NCBI GenBank assembly: GCA_951813855.1
Contig: OX638380.1
Location: forward strand, 4,246,518-4,310,517
DNA length: 64,000 bases
Direction of reading: 5' to 3'
From: an uncultured Verrucomicrobiae bacterium
GTDB lineage: Bacteria; Verrucomicrobiota; Verrucomicrobiia; Limisphaerales; AAA164-E04
The notes beneath the pieces are model-generated. The model saw nothing but the letters and a program-made list of their open reading frames with translations, was not told the DNA's origin and searched no databases. The translations under genes and the position numbers were made by a program. Below, piece by piece: positions 18,823 through 27,382 of this stretch (position 1 is its first letter; each line of letters starts with the position of its first letter).

Positions 18823-19742
18823 ACCAAACCTGCAACATTGCCGTGTTGGCGGGGGGGCCGTCGGCAGAAAGGGAAATATCGCTCGTTTCGGGCCGGGCGG
18901 TAGTGCGGGCCTTGAAAGCCCTGGGGCATCGGGTCTTCGAAGTGGATCCGAGGCCCGGCTCCTGGAGCCTGCCGCCGGAAACGGAACTCGTGTTCCTGGC
19001 GTTGCACGGCACCTGGGGCGAGGACGGCACCATCCAGGCCGAATTGGACGTGCTGGACGTTCCCTATACCGGTTGCGGCGCTCAAGCCAGCCGTTGCGCG
19101 TTCGACAAGGTTCTTTCCAAGCGGGCTTTCGTGGCGCAGGGCGTGCCGACAGCCGAATTCGAATTGCGCGCCGCCGACGACGATCGGTTGCCCGAAACGA
19201 TCGATTTTCCGCTGGTGATCAAACCGGCCTGCCAAGGTTCGAGCGTGGGAGTCGAAATCTTGTCCGACGCCGCTCAGTGGCAAACGGCCTTTTCCCGGAC
19301 GGCCGCCTTCGAAAGCGAGATTCTGATCGAACCGTTTATCGCCGGCCGGGAAATCACGGTCGGGATTCTCGGGGAGCAGGTGTTGCCGACGGTGGAGATC
19401 AGGCCGCGGCAGGGTTATTACGATTATCATAACAAGTATACCAAGGGCGCGACCGAGTATATCTGCCCGGCGAGTTTCGACGCTTCGCTCCAGGAGGAGA
19501 TCGACCGGGCGGCCCTTCGGACCATGCAGGCGATCGGCGGCGGTGCGTTCGGCCGGGTGGATTTGCTGGTGCGCGGGCGGCAATTGTACGTGTTGGAGGT
19601 AAACACGATACCCGGCATGACGGAAACCAGCCTGTTGCCTTTGGGAGCGAGAGCCGCGGGCCTGTCGTTCCGGCAATTGGTGCAACGGATAGTGGAACTC
19701 GCTTGCGCGGCCCACAGCGTCGAACTGACGGCAATTATCTGA
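18819..19742 (+). CDS. ddl: D-alanine--D-alanine ligase Ddl
   Basis: 307 aa, usual DdlB length. N-terminal AVLAGGPSAEREISLVSG, LALHGTWGEDGTIQAELD near residue 65, PLVIKPACQGSSVGVEI near 140, and the C-terminal VDLLVRGRQLYVLEVNTIPG near 245 with MTETSLLP, forming the ATP-grasp active site. It supplies the dipeptide added by MurF. Overlaps murC-murB by 4 nt (ATGA), and ftsQ follows after 3 nt. Confidence 0.96.
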   Translation: MNQTCNIAVLAGGPSAEREISLVSGRAVVRALKALGHRVFEVDPRPGSWSLPPETELVFLALHGTWGEDGTIQAELDVLDVPYTGCGAQASRCAFDKVLSKRAFVAQGVPTAEFELRAADDDRLPETIDFPLVIKPACQGSSVGVEILSDAAQWQTAFSRTAAFESEILIEPFIAGREITVGILGEQVLPTVEIRPRQGYYDYHNKYTKGATEYICPASFDASLQEEIDRAALRTMQAIGGGAFGRVDLLVRGRQLYVLEVNTIPGMTETSLLPLGARAAGLSFRQLVQRIVELACAAHSVELTAII

Positions 19743-19745
19743 AGT

Positions 19746-20756
19746 ATGCGATGGTTCAGGTCGATAAAGGAACGGGGTAAGCGCCTGATCGCTTTCCGGC
19801 GGCGCCGCGAGGATCCGGAGCGAGCCGCTCCGGACTACCGTTGGGTGCGCCGGACGGTGCAGACGCTAGTCGTGGCGTTCAGCCTGAGCGTGGTCGTCGT
19901 GTTGGGGTGGAACGGGACGCGGGCGTTGCTGAATACGTTTATATTCGAGAACGACGCTTTTGCCCTGAACCAATTCGATTTGGAAACCAATGGCCATTTG
20001 CCGAAGCAGATGGCGATGCGCTGGTCCGGCGTCAAGCTCGGGGAAAACATCTTTTCGATTGACCTGACCCGAGTGCGGCGCAATTTGGAAACGTTTCCAC
20101 TGGTGCGCCTGGCCCAGGTCGAGCGAGTGATACCCAATCGGCTGCGGGTCCGGTTGCGGGAGCACGTTCCGATCCTCAAGGCCTATTCCCTCAGTTACGA
20201 CAGCCAAGCCCAACGGATCGTCGCCAAGCCCTTCTTGGTCGACCGGCACGGTTACGTTTTTTCCCCGGGGCTCGAGGGGCCGTTGTTGGAGCGGCAAGGA
20301 TTTTGGCAACGGTTGCCCGAATTGACCGGAGCGACGCGGCTGAATTTGATTTCCGGCCGGGTCTCGCCTCGCGCCCAGGTTCATTTCGCGATTCAAACCA
20401 TATTGGCGTTCGAACGATCGGCACTGACCGAAGAATTGAAGATCCGGTCGATCGATCCGATCGGGACCGAATTCTTGGTGTTGAACGCTTCCGGCCGGCA
20501 ACAGGTCCGGGTCGGCCGCAGCTATCTGGACAAGCGGAACATGAAGCAACAGATGACCCTGACCCGGGCGGAACGGGACAGCCGGTTTCTGGACAAACAA
20601 TTTCGGAGGTGGGCTTTGACGTTGCAGCGTCATCGGGAGATCAACCGGAACCTGCTCTTCGCCGACTTGTCGGTCAAAGACAACGTTCCGTATCGGTGGG
20701 CTCAACTCGACGATCTGTCCGGGGGGAAATTGCATTCGGCCAATATGGGGGAATAA
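19746..20756 (+). CDS. ftsQ: FtsQ/DivIB-like division protein
   Basis: 336 aa, longer than the about 250-280 of common FtsQ. Basic cytoplasmic N-terminus (rich in Arg to residue 35), one membrane segment (TLVVAFSLSVVVVLGWNG, about 39-56), a POTRA-like domain (FDLETNGHLP, then GENIFSIDLTRVRRNLETF and IPNRLRVRLREHVPI), and a long periplasmic C-terminal part. Identified from topology, the POTRA pattern and its place between ddl and ftsA. It links FtsL/DivIC to the septal synthase. Confidence 0.85.
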   Translation: MRWFRSIKERGKRLIAFRRRREDPERAAPDYRWVRRTVQTLVVAFSLSVVVVLGWNGTRALLNTFIFENDAFALNQFDLETNGHLPKQMAMRWSGVKLGENIFSIDLTRVRRNLETFPLVRLAQVERVIPNRLRVRLREHVPILKAYSLSYDSQAQRIVAKPFLVDRHGYVFSPGLEGPLLERQGFWQRLPELTGATRLNLISGRVSPRAQVHFAIQTILAFERSALTEELKIRSIDPIGTEFLVLNASGRQQVRVGRSYLDKRNMKQQMTLTRAERDSRFLDKQFRRWALTLQRHREINRNLLFADLSVKDNVPYRWAQLDDLSGGKLHSANMGE

Positions 20757-20762
20757 CCAGTC

Positions 20763-21962
20763 ATGATGTTTGCTGACAGTGAAATCGTAACCGGGTTGGA
20801 CATCGGGACTTCGCAGGTGACGGCCATTGTCGCCGAGGTCAGCTCCGACGCCGCTCCGGAGATCATCGGGATCGGCCAGGCCAACTCGCGCGGGGTCAGA
20901 AAAGGCGAGATCGTTCGCGCCGATCTTACCGTGGAAGACATCAGGATTGCGTTGGACGAAGCGGAGGAGATGGCCGACGTCGAGATTCGCGGCGTTTGCC
21001 TCGGGGTGACGGGAGGCCATATCCGAGGATTTATCAATCGCGGTTCCCATCCCGTCGTGTCTGCCGAGCGCGATATCACCGAGGACGACGTTCGGGACGT
21101 CATTCGCAACGCCAAGGCGGTGAACCTGCCTCACGATCACGACGTGATCCATATGGTCCGGCAGCAGTTTTTGATCGACGGGCAAGCGGCCATCCAGAAT
21201 CCCGTCGGCTTGCTGGGGGCTCGGATCGAAGTCGATTTGCATGTGATCCACGGCCAGGTCAATCGCCTGAACAATTCCATCCGGGCCGTCCGCACCGCGG
21301 GGGTGGAACCCGAAAAGGTGGTGTTCTCGGGCTTGGCCAGCATGATGTCCGTACTGGATCAGCAACAGAAGGAACTGGGCACGTTGGTCCTGGATTATGG
21401 CGGGGGGACGATCGAGTATGTGGTGTGCCGTCATGGATTGGTGCGGCATTCCGGGGTGTTATCGGTGGGCGGCGACCATATTTCCAATGATTTGGCCTAT
21501 GGCCTCAAAGTGGCTTTGGGCCGCGCCGAGGAATTGAAAATCGAGTGCGGTTCGGCGTTGAACACCAAAAAACGAGGCGTCAAGGAAAAGAGCGACGATT
21601 CGATCGATCTCAATTACCTGCGCAAGATCATGTCCCTGCGCGTCAAGGAAACCCTGGAGTTGATCGAGGCCGAACTGGCGGAAGAAGATTGCCTGGATCG
21701 AATTTCCGAAGTCGTCGTTACCGGCGGTTGCGCTCGGATTCGCGATATTCTGAGCGTGGTCGAGCAGGTTTTCGAAGTGAAGGCTTCCTCGGGCCGGGCC
21801 CGCAACATCGACGGCCCTCGGGTCTTGCTGGAGCAACCGGAATTCTCGACCGCTATCGGGTTGGCTAAATTCGGCAGTTCCGAATGGCTCAGGCGCCGCG
21901 ATGGTCGAGTGTTCGCTCCGAAGTTCGGTCGGGTGATCAAGCAGTTGCTGAGAATTAACTGA
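20763..21962 (+). CDS. ftsA: cell division actin-like protein FtsA
   Basis: 399 aa; start at ATG 20763 or 20766. Actin-fold ATPase that anchors FtsZ to the membrane. Visible: phosphate 1 motif VTGLDIGTSQVTAIVAE near residue 10, the SHS2/1C insertion with RGVRKGEIV, phosphate 2 motif LVLDYGGGTIEYVV near 207, and adenosine motif VVVTGGCARIRDI near 318. It ends in RDGRVFAPKFGRVIKQLLRI, an amphipathic basic helix suited to membrane targeting. ftsZ follows after 20 nt. Confidence 0.95.
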   Translation: MMFADSEIVTGLDIGTSQVTAIVAEVSSDAAPEIIGIGQANSRGVRKGEIVRADLTVEDIRIALDEAEEMADVEIRGVCLGVTGGHIRGFINRGSHPVVSAERDITEDDVRDVIRNAKAVNLPHDHDVIHMVRQQFLIDGQAAIQNPVGLLGARIEVDLHVIHGQVNRLNNSIRAVRTAGVEPEKVVFSGLASMMSVLDQQQKELGTLVLDYGGGTIEYVVCRHGLVRHSGVLSVGGDHISNDLAYGLKVALGRAEELKIECGSALNTKKRGVKEKSDDSIDLNYLRKIMSLRVKETLELIEAELAEEDCLDRISEVVVTGGCARIRDILSVVEQVFEVKASSGRARNIDGPRVLLEQPEFSTAIGLAKFGSSEWLRRRDGRVFAPKFGRVIKQLLRIN

Positions 21963-21982
21963 GTTAATCAACAACCCAGATT

Positions 21983-23296
21983 ATGGAAGAGAGTTTAGGC
22001 GAAGCTGCAGGGGATCGAAGGCATCGTTTCAAGGTCGTCGGTGTCGGAGATGCGGGTTGTCGAGCGGTGACACTGTTATCGCAGAAATCTCTTCCGGGCG
22101 TGGATTATCTGGCCTGCAACAGCGATGCCGCCAGTTTGGGAGAGTTGAGCGATATCCGGAAGGTCCAATTGGGAAAGGAGATGCTCCGGGGCTTGAGCAC
22201 GGGGGGAGACAGCGAATTGGGCCGGGCGATCGCCGAAGCGTCTCAAGAGCCTCTAAAACGCGAATTCGCGGAGGCTTCGTTGGTGATTTTCTTGGGAGGA
22301 TTGGGCGGGGGAACCGCCAGCGGCGCTTTGCCGATCATGGCGCGCCAAGCTCGGGAAACCGGTTCTTTGGTGTTGTGTTTCGTTTCCATGCCTTTGGAGT
22401 TGGAGGGCGAACAACGGCGAAGCCGGGCGGAGATGGGGCACAATCATTTGGTGGTCGCTTCGGACGCCGTGATTTTGCTGCCGAATCAAAGTTATTACCG
22501 GTCGACCGGCGGGGGAGCTTCGATGGGCGACATGTTCGAAGAAATCAATCGCCTGATCGCCCAAGGAGTGCAGGGAATCTGGCGCATGATCGGCCAAGCG
22601 GGATTGATCAACGTCAGTTTCCGGGATTTGCATTCGGTCGTGGCAGGCAAACACGCCAAGAGTTCGTTCGCCGTCGCTTCGGCTATGGGGGAGCGCCGTT
22701 GGCGGCAGGCGGCCGAGTCGCTGGTGAATCATCCCATGTTGCAGGGCGAACGTCCCTTGGAAGACGCCGACGCCTTGTTGCTCAATATCCATGGCGGCCG
22801 GGATTTTTCGACGGTCGAAGCGGATCGGATCGTCGGGATGGTCCGGGAAAAAATCGGCAAAGCGGAGATGATCGTGGGCGCCGCCCAGGATACGGCTCTG
22901 GATCAAGCGGTGGAATTGACCTTGATCGTCTCTTGGCATCGTAAAGTTCAACCGGTCGAATTGAAGATCGAAGCGCCCGAAGGCGAGTGCTCCTTCCCCG
23001 TGCGGATCGAAGGCACGGCCATCCAGACGGATTTTTTGGAGCGCGAAACGAAAACTTCGAAATCGACGTCTCGATTCACGGCGCCGCCGCCTCAAGCCGA
23101 CGAGATCCATAATCGACTTCTGAAAGAGATGCCGGGAACCCGGGCTCAGCGGCGCCTCAAACGCAAGATGGAGCAGGGGGTGTTGAATCTGGAAGTGGCC
23201 TCCGGCGGTCGCTTCGAACAGAGCAGCCGTACGGTTCGCAACGGCGAGGATCTGGATATTCCTACGTTCGTCCGCCGGGGAATGCTGCTCAATTAA
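21983..23296 (+). CDS. ftsZ: divergent cell division GTPase FtsZ
   Basis: 437 aa tubulin-like GTPase in the usual place after ftsA. The family frame is clear: VVGVGDAGCRAV, CNSDAASL, LGKEMLRGLSTGG, the T4 loop GGLGGGTASGALP near residue 107, GVQGIWRMIGQAGLIN, and a C-terminal peptide DIPTFVRRG that corresponds to the FtsA-binding tail. Deviations are notable: the usual GGGTGTG loop reads GGGTASG, the first glycine box is poorer, and the T7 loop normally NVDFAD reads NVSFRD, so the first catalytic Asp is Ser212 while Asp215 remains. Probably still the division FtsZ of this lineage, with altered polymer dynamics. Confidence 0.9.
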   Translation: MEESLGEAAGDRRHRFKVVGVGDAGCRAVTLLSQKSLPGVDYLACNSDAASLGELSDIRKVQLGKEMLRGLSTGGDSELGRAIAEASQEPLKREFAEASLVIFLGGLGGGTASGALPIMARQARETGSLVLCFVSMPLELEGEQRRSRAEMGHNHLVVASDAVILLPNQSYYRSTGGGASMGDMFEEINRLIAQGVQGIWRMIGQAGLINVSFRDLHSVVAGKHAKSSFAVASAMGERRWRQAAESLVNHPMLQGERPLEDADALLLNIHGGRDFSTVEADRIVGMVREKIGKAEMIVGAAQDTALDQAVELTLIVSWHRKVQPVELKIEAPEGECSFPVRIEGTAIQTDFLERETKTSKSTSRFTAPPPQADEIHNRLLKEMPGTRAQRRLKRKMEQGVLNLEVASGGRFEQSSRTVRNGEDLDIPTFVRRGMLLN

Positions 23297-23357
23297 TCTC
23301 CCGTATTCCGTTTCGGTTGTAACTCGATCGTCACGGTTGACGTCTTCCTGTTTTTGA

Positions 23358-25337
23358 ATGACGATGCTGCACGGGATGGGAAGACATTTAATTTGGCCGT
23401 TGGCGATGGCCCTGTTGGTGCAAGGAACTTCGGTTTCGTTACAAGGACAGGGCCGAGGCGGAGGACCGGGAGGTTTCGGCGGGCCGATCGGTGAGCGGGT
23501 CGAGCCGGAGGATTTGGAATTCGAGAGAGGGGTGGCGAGCATTCCCGATCGCGAAACTTTCGAAAAGCTCTCCTATCAAGGGCCCGACGTGGCTCGGGAC
23601 GGTTATTTGGCGGAACTGGAGTACGTCAAATTCATTATCGAGCGGCCGGGCAGCGATCAGACCAAACTTTACTGGATGAACACCCAGAATTACCGGGCTC
23701 ATCCTCCCTATATGCGAGAGGTGGGCATTGACATGAGAGTCAGCGTTCGCGGGGCCGTAACCTATTTGCCTCGCTTGGCGGCGCCGGACGGGAGCGCGGG
23801 ACTCTACATTTTCGATTTCCAGCCTCGCGATTCCTATTCTTTCGAGGAGATCAAGGTGTATCGCGACGATTTGGTCGCCGGCATGCCGTTGCTCAAGGGA
23901 AAAATAGCGTTTCACCCTTTGTCCGGAAACGTGGGCCGCTATCGTCAGGAAAAAGCGCTCTACGACGCCTCGGACGTCAGCGTTCATCTGGACGAAGATT
24001 TGTTCCGGAATATCGTTTATTTGCCCCTCAACGAGGCGGAATCGTTCGGACGCTTGCGCCTGATGGAAGAGGGCGTTCTGCCGCAGCCGAACGAAATCGT
24101 GATCTGCCGATCCTTGCCTAATCAGTTGCCGAGAGTGGCCGGGGTCATCACCGAAGTGCGGCAGACTCCGCTGTCGCACGTGAATTTGCGCGCCGTTCAA
24201 GACAAAGTGCCCAACGCCTACGTCGCCGGCGCTTCTGAGGATGCCCAGGTGCGTTCGTTGTTGGGGAAACTGGTCCATTACCGGGTTCATTCGCAAGGCT
24301 ACAGCCTGCGCGAGGCGACCAAGGAAGAAGTGGACTGGTATTTCCAGGATCGGCGGCCGACCGAAACGCAAAAGCCCAAACGCAATCTCGCGGTCAAGAA
24401 AATCCTTCCCTTGAAGGAGATTCGGTTCGGGAACGCCGACAGTTTCGGGGTCAAGACCGCGAATCTGGCCGAGATGCACCAATTCGAGTTGACCGCGGGC
24501 GTTTTGCCCGACGGCTACGGAATTCCGTTTTATTTCTACGTCCAGTTCATGGAGAGCAACGGGTTGAACAAGGCCGTGGACCAACTGCTGCAGGAGTCGG
24601 CCGGGGGTGCCGATTCGGAGACGATCAGGGATCAGCTCAAGTCGTTGCGGTCTCAAATTCGCCAAGGAACAGCGCCAAGCTGGATGTCCGAAGCGCTCGG
24701 CCAGATTCAACAGTCGTTCGACGAGGGCGTCACGATCCGATGCCGGTCCAGTACAAACAACGAGGATCTGCCGGGATTCAGCGGGGCGGGGTTATACGAT
24801 TCTTATTCTCACCGGCCTCAGGAGGGCCATTTGTCGAAAACGGTCCAACAGGTTTTCGCCAGTCTCTGGAACTACCGCGCTTTCGAGGAGCGGGAGTTCT
24901 ATCGCATTGACCATCGGCTGGCAGCCATGGGAGTTTTGCTTCATCCCAGTTACCGGGGAGAGCAGGCTAACGGAGTCGCGGTAACCGCAGACGTGCTGGA
25001 GTATCAGGTGACGGGCGGCAATTATTACCTGAACACTCAAGTCGGCGAGGACATGGTGACCAATCCGGACGAACTGTCCTTTCCGGAAGAGACCCTGTTG
25101 GGTTGGGAACAAGGCCATCAGGTCGTGTCGTATTCCAATCGGGTCGAAGCGGAAAAAACGTTACTGAACGAATCGCAACTGGAAGAATTGCGGAAATCCC
25201 TGACGTGGATTCATTATTTTTTCGCCAGGCTCTACGAGCGCGACTACGAGGATCCGCAATTCGCGATGGAGATCGAGTTCAAGGTTACCGCCGAGGGGAA
25301 CTTGGCGATCAAGCAAGCTCGGCCATGGGTGTTCTGA
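23358..25337 (+). CDS. exported PEP/pyruvate-binding (PPDK-like) domain protein
   Basis: 659 aa. Residues 1 to about 32 look like a signal peptide (IWPLAMALLVQG core, then SLQGQG), followed by a Gly/Arg-rich stretch. Residues about 230-300 resemble the phosphohistidine domain of PEP-utilising enzymes (GVITEVRQTPLSHVNLRA). Residues about 355-659 resemble the ATP-grasp N-terminal domain of pyruvate phosphate dikinase (VKTANLAEM, then RCRSSTNNEDLPGFSGAGLY, and a MEIEFKVTAEGNLAIKQARP end). The TIM-barrel domain is absent and the order is reversed relative to PEP synthase, so ordinary pyruvate chemistry is unlikely. Function and compartment are unresolved. The gene sits 61 nt after ftsZ. Confidence 0.7.
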   Translation: MTMLHGMGRHLIWPLAMALLVQGTSVSLQGQGRGGGPGGFGGPIGERVEPEDLEFERGVASIPDRETFEKLSYQGPDVARDGYLAELEYVKFIIERPGSDQTKLYWMNTQNYRAHPPYMREVGIDMRVSVRGAVTYLPRLAAPDGSAGLYIFDFQPRDSYSFEEIKVYRDDLVAGMPLLKGKIAFHPLSGNVGRYRQEKALYDASDVSVHLDEDLFRNIVYLPLNEAESFGRLRLMEEGVLPQPNEIVICRSLPNQLPRVAGVITEVRQTPLSHVNLRAVQDKVPNAYVAGASEDAQVRSLLGKLVHYRVHSQGYSLREATKEEVDWYFQDRRPTETQKPKRNLAVKKILPLKEIRFGNADSFGVKTANLAEMHQFELTAGVLPDGYGIPFYFYVQFMESNGLNKAVDQLLQESAGGADSETIRDQLKSLRSQIRQGTAPSWMSEALGQIQQSFDEGVTIRCRSSTNNEDLPGFSGAGLYDSYSHRPQEGHLSKTVQQVFASLWNYRAFEEREFYRIDHRLAAMGVLLHPSYRGEQANGVAVTADVLEYQVTGGNYYLNTQVGEDMVTNPDELSFPEETLLGWEQGHQVVSYSNRVEAEKTLLNESQLEELRKSLTWIHYFFARLYERDYEDPQFAMEIEFKVTAEGNLAIKQARPWVF

Positions 25338-25365
25338 TAGCGAATGGGAATAGCGGTATGAGACT

Positions 25366-25626
25366 GTGGTACAGAGTGCCGGCGAGTACGTCAGGTGCCA
25401 GGTTCGCTTCAACGATATCGTGAGTTTTGGGGCGTTGTTCAAGCGGGGCATCGTCGGTTCCTGTCATCACGTCAGCATGATGCACCAGTTTCGGTGCGTC
25501 GCTGAGTTTTGCGACCGCCAGAACCCGCGGGGCGTGCCGGACATAGTCTTTGTGGCGAGTACTTATCGTCTGTGCGTCGGGGGCCGCCTCACTTACCGTC
25601 ATTTGGTTGACGGTAACGCGGTATGA
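25366..25626 (+). pseudogene. C-terminal fragment of an IS1595/ISXO2-type transposase
   Basis: The frame gives GEYVRCQV, then SFGALFKRGIVGSCHHVSMM, a CVAEFCDRQN segment and GGRLTYRHLVDG. This is the tail of ISXO2-like DDE transposases (typically H-T-N-x-x-E-S-F-W, LLKRG, HHVS, EFxxRxN, RLTYxxLV). The glutamate of the usual NTxES block reads Val here (FNDIVSF), and all of the N-terminal catalytic core is missing, so this is decayed. Its stop overlaps the methyltransferase ATG. It marks the left boundary of the accessory zone, 28 nt after the previous gene. Confidence 0.7.
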
Positions 25627-26615
25627 GGGAGTGTGCGGTGCGGCATATCCCCGCCAGTTCCAAGCAGGTTAGCGACAGGCCAGCCGGAAAGCCTGTTAAT
25701 AAGCGGAAGGTTGTATCGCTGTTCTCTGGTTGTGGGGGATGGACCTTGGTTTCCTCGGCGGGTTCCGGGTTTGGCCGCCGCTACTACGATGCGCTGCCCT
25801 ATGAGATCGTCTGGGCAAACGACCTGAACGCTTCGGCCTGCGCCACCTATAAGGCCAATTTGAAGCACGCGATTCACACCGGCGACATTGCCGACGTGGT
25901 AGACACCCTGCCCAAGCGTGCCGACGTGATAATCGGTGGCTTTCCTTGCCAGGACGTTTCGATCAACGGTCCCAAAACCGTAGCGAACGGTAGCAGGACA
26001 ATTTTGTACCGGTGCATGGTGGACGTGATCCAACGCGTGAAGCCGCGTGCGTTCGTGGCTGAGAACGTGAAGGGGTTGCTGCAAGCGCACGCCCAGAAGT
26101 TCTTTACCCAGATGGTCACCGAGTTTGAGGCAACGGGATATGCGGTGACGTACAAGGTCTACCTGTCAGCTGATTTCGGAGTCCCGCAGATGCGCGAGCG
26201 CGTTATCATTGTGGGTACCAAGCGACGATCGTTTGAGCACTTGGAACCGGAGTTACAGTCGTCTGACTACATCACCGCCAAGGATGCGCTTGGTGATTTG
26301 GAGAGTGAGCCAGAGAACCTCGAGGCGTCGCACCTTTGGAGCAAGGCGGCTCGGCGTCCGGAGCAGGGAGATCGTCGCCTGAAGGCGGACCGTCCGAGCA
26401 CCACCATCCGAGCGGAGCATCACGGTAACGTGCAGTGGCACTACAGCCAGCCGCGCCGCTTATCGTTGCGAGAGGCAGCGCGGCTGCAATCGTTTCCCGA
26501 CGCCTTCACGTTCAAATCAGGAATGCGGGAGACCGAGCGGCAGATCGGCAATGCGGTTCCACCAGTGCTGGCATGGCACCTTGCCAAGGCTCTAAGTGCG
26601 TTCCTTGACGCCTGA
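25623..26615 (+). CDS. DNA (cytosine-5-)-methyltransferase
   Basis: 330 aa C5 methyltransferase of the DNMT1/M.HhaI class. Motif I is VVSLFSGCGGWTL near residue 30, the catalytic motif IV is GGFPCQDVS with the nucleophilic Cys near 105, ENV (motif VI) near 145, QMRERVIIVG (motif VIII) near 190, RLSLREAARLQSFPD (IX) near 280 and RQIGNAVPP (X) near 310. The complete motif set suggests a functional enzyme. Target sequence is unknown. The gene follows a transposase fragment and precedes a short, possibly truncated frame, so it may be an orphan of a restriction-modification system. Confidence 0.92.
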   Translation: MRECAVRHIPASSKQVSDRPAGKPVNKRKVVSLFSGCGGWTLVSSAGSGFGRRYYDALPYEIVWANDLNASACATYKANLKHAIHTGDIADVVDTLPKRADVIIGGFPCQDVSINGPKTVANGSRTILYRCMVDVIQRVKPRAFVAENVKGLLQAHAQKFFTQMVTEFEATGYAVTYKVYLSADFGVPQMRERVIIVGTKRRSFEHLEPELQSSDYITAKDALGDLESEPENLEASHLWSKAARRPEQGDRRLKADRPSTTIRAEHHGNVQWHYSQPRRLSLREAARLQSFPDAFTFKSGMRETERQIGNAVPPVLAWHLAKALSAFLDA

Positions 26616-26838
26616 CATATTCGAGGACCGCCTCGACTCCGTGGTTGCGGAACTGACCGACGATGTTATTCGTCACGTTATTTCGGGCGAATTTTTTCAC
26701 ATTAATCCGGGAGCTAATTGGGGTGGGTCAGCTAGGAGTGACGATCGATTCTCAACGGCCAACGGTTTTATAAATAGACTGCTTGGAAAAGAAAATTCGT
26801 TGGAGATTCGGGGAGCGGGTCATTGGCTTCACAGCTGA
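26596..26838 (+). CDS. short unknown gene, possibly the truncated partner of the methyltransferase
   Basis: 80 codons from GTG 26596, overlapping the methyltransferase end by 20 nt, a spacing seen in restriction-modification operons. The first about 35 residues (LTPDIFEDRLDSVVAELTDD) look like a real helical N-terminus. From 26666 on the DNA matches a second copy at 31917 (direct repeat), and the predicted protein becomes unconvincing. My inference is that a restriction enzyme or regulator gene was cut by recombination here; no endonuclease motif is visible. Confidence 0.35.
   Translation: MRSLTPDIFEDRLDSVVAELTDDVIRHVISGEFFHINPGANWGGSARSDDRFSTANGFINRLLGKENSLEIRGAGHWLHS
26666..26738 (+). repeat. 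about 73-bp imperfect direct repeat, copy A
   Basis: Begins TTATTCGTCACG and ends with CCGGGAGCTAATTGG and an AGCTAGGAG tail. Copy B lies at 31917-31988, same orientation, roughly three quarters identical by eye with the right third strongest. The two enclose 5.2 kb of amidohydrolase, IS256 remnant and GIY-YIG gene. Confidence 0.5.
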
Positions 26839-27382
26839 TCGTTTCAGTCTTTAGCCCTAGGAGGCCTCAGTCATTGGGCGTTGGGATGACGCTGCCATAA
26901 CCGAGCGGCGGCATGATCGCCACTTGCGCCGGCGTCGAAAGCGCCAAGGATCCGCTGGAAGTTTCAACGGCAGAACCAAGGGGGGAAATTGGGGAGTCGT
27001 TGACGGCCAAAGAACATCACCATGGGGCAGCCGACCGCCGGATCATAGTGTTTATGTCCGAAATAATGTGAAATAAAAACGCACGATTTCCCGAAATAAA
27101 ATGGCGAGTAACAGATGCAATCCCGTCGATTGCGTTTCGAACCGACCGGGCCTCCTTCCCGCTGATTGGTGAAGCACCCCGGTGCCATTCCGAGCAGCCT
27201 TCGTTTCCAGTCGTGTCCGCCTCGTCCACTTGTCGCCATCCCTTGACTCCCCGGATCCCGCTGACGGGGCATTTCGGAGTTTCGTCGGACGAAACGAGAA
27301 TTCGCCTCTCTGCCCTGTCGTACCCTGTACCCGTCGTTAGGCTGGGGGACAGGGGCTTCCCCCCGGATCCGGCATCCCGGCT
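26839..27382. other. intergenic, nothing recognised
   Basis: 540 bases between the methyltransferase region and the amidohydrolase end. Long open frames on the minus strand here have atypical, Cys/Arg/Gly-rich composition and no family resemblance. No hairpin terminator or RNA gene found. Confidence 0.4.

Noticed and set aside
19866..21449. 527-codon open frame on the minus strand across ftsQ and ftsA
   Set aside because: It is antisense to two clear division genes, has His/Gln/Pro/Arg-rich composition typical of mirror frames in GC-rich genes, and shows no family motifs. The same holds for long antisense frames at 58065-59723, 59763-61655 and 62133-63914.
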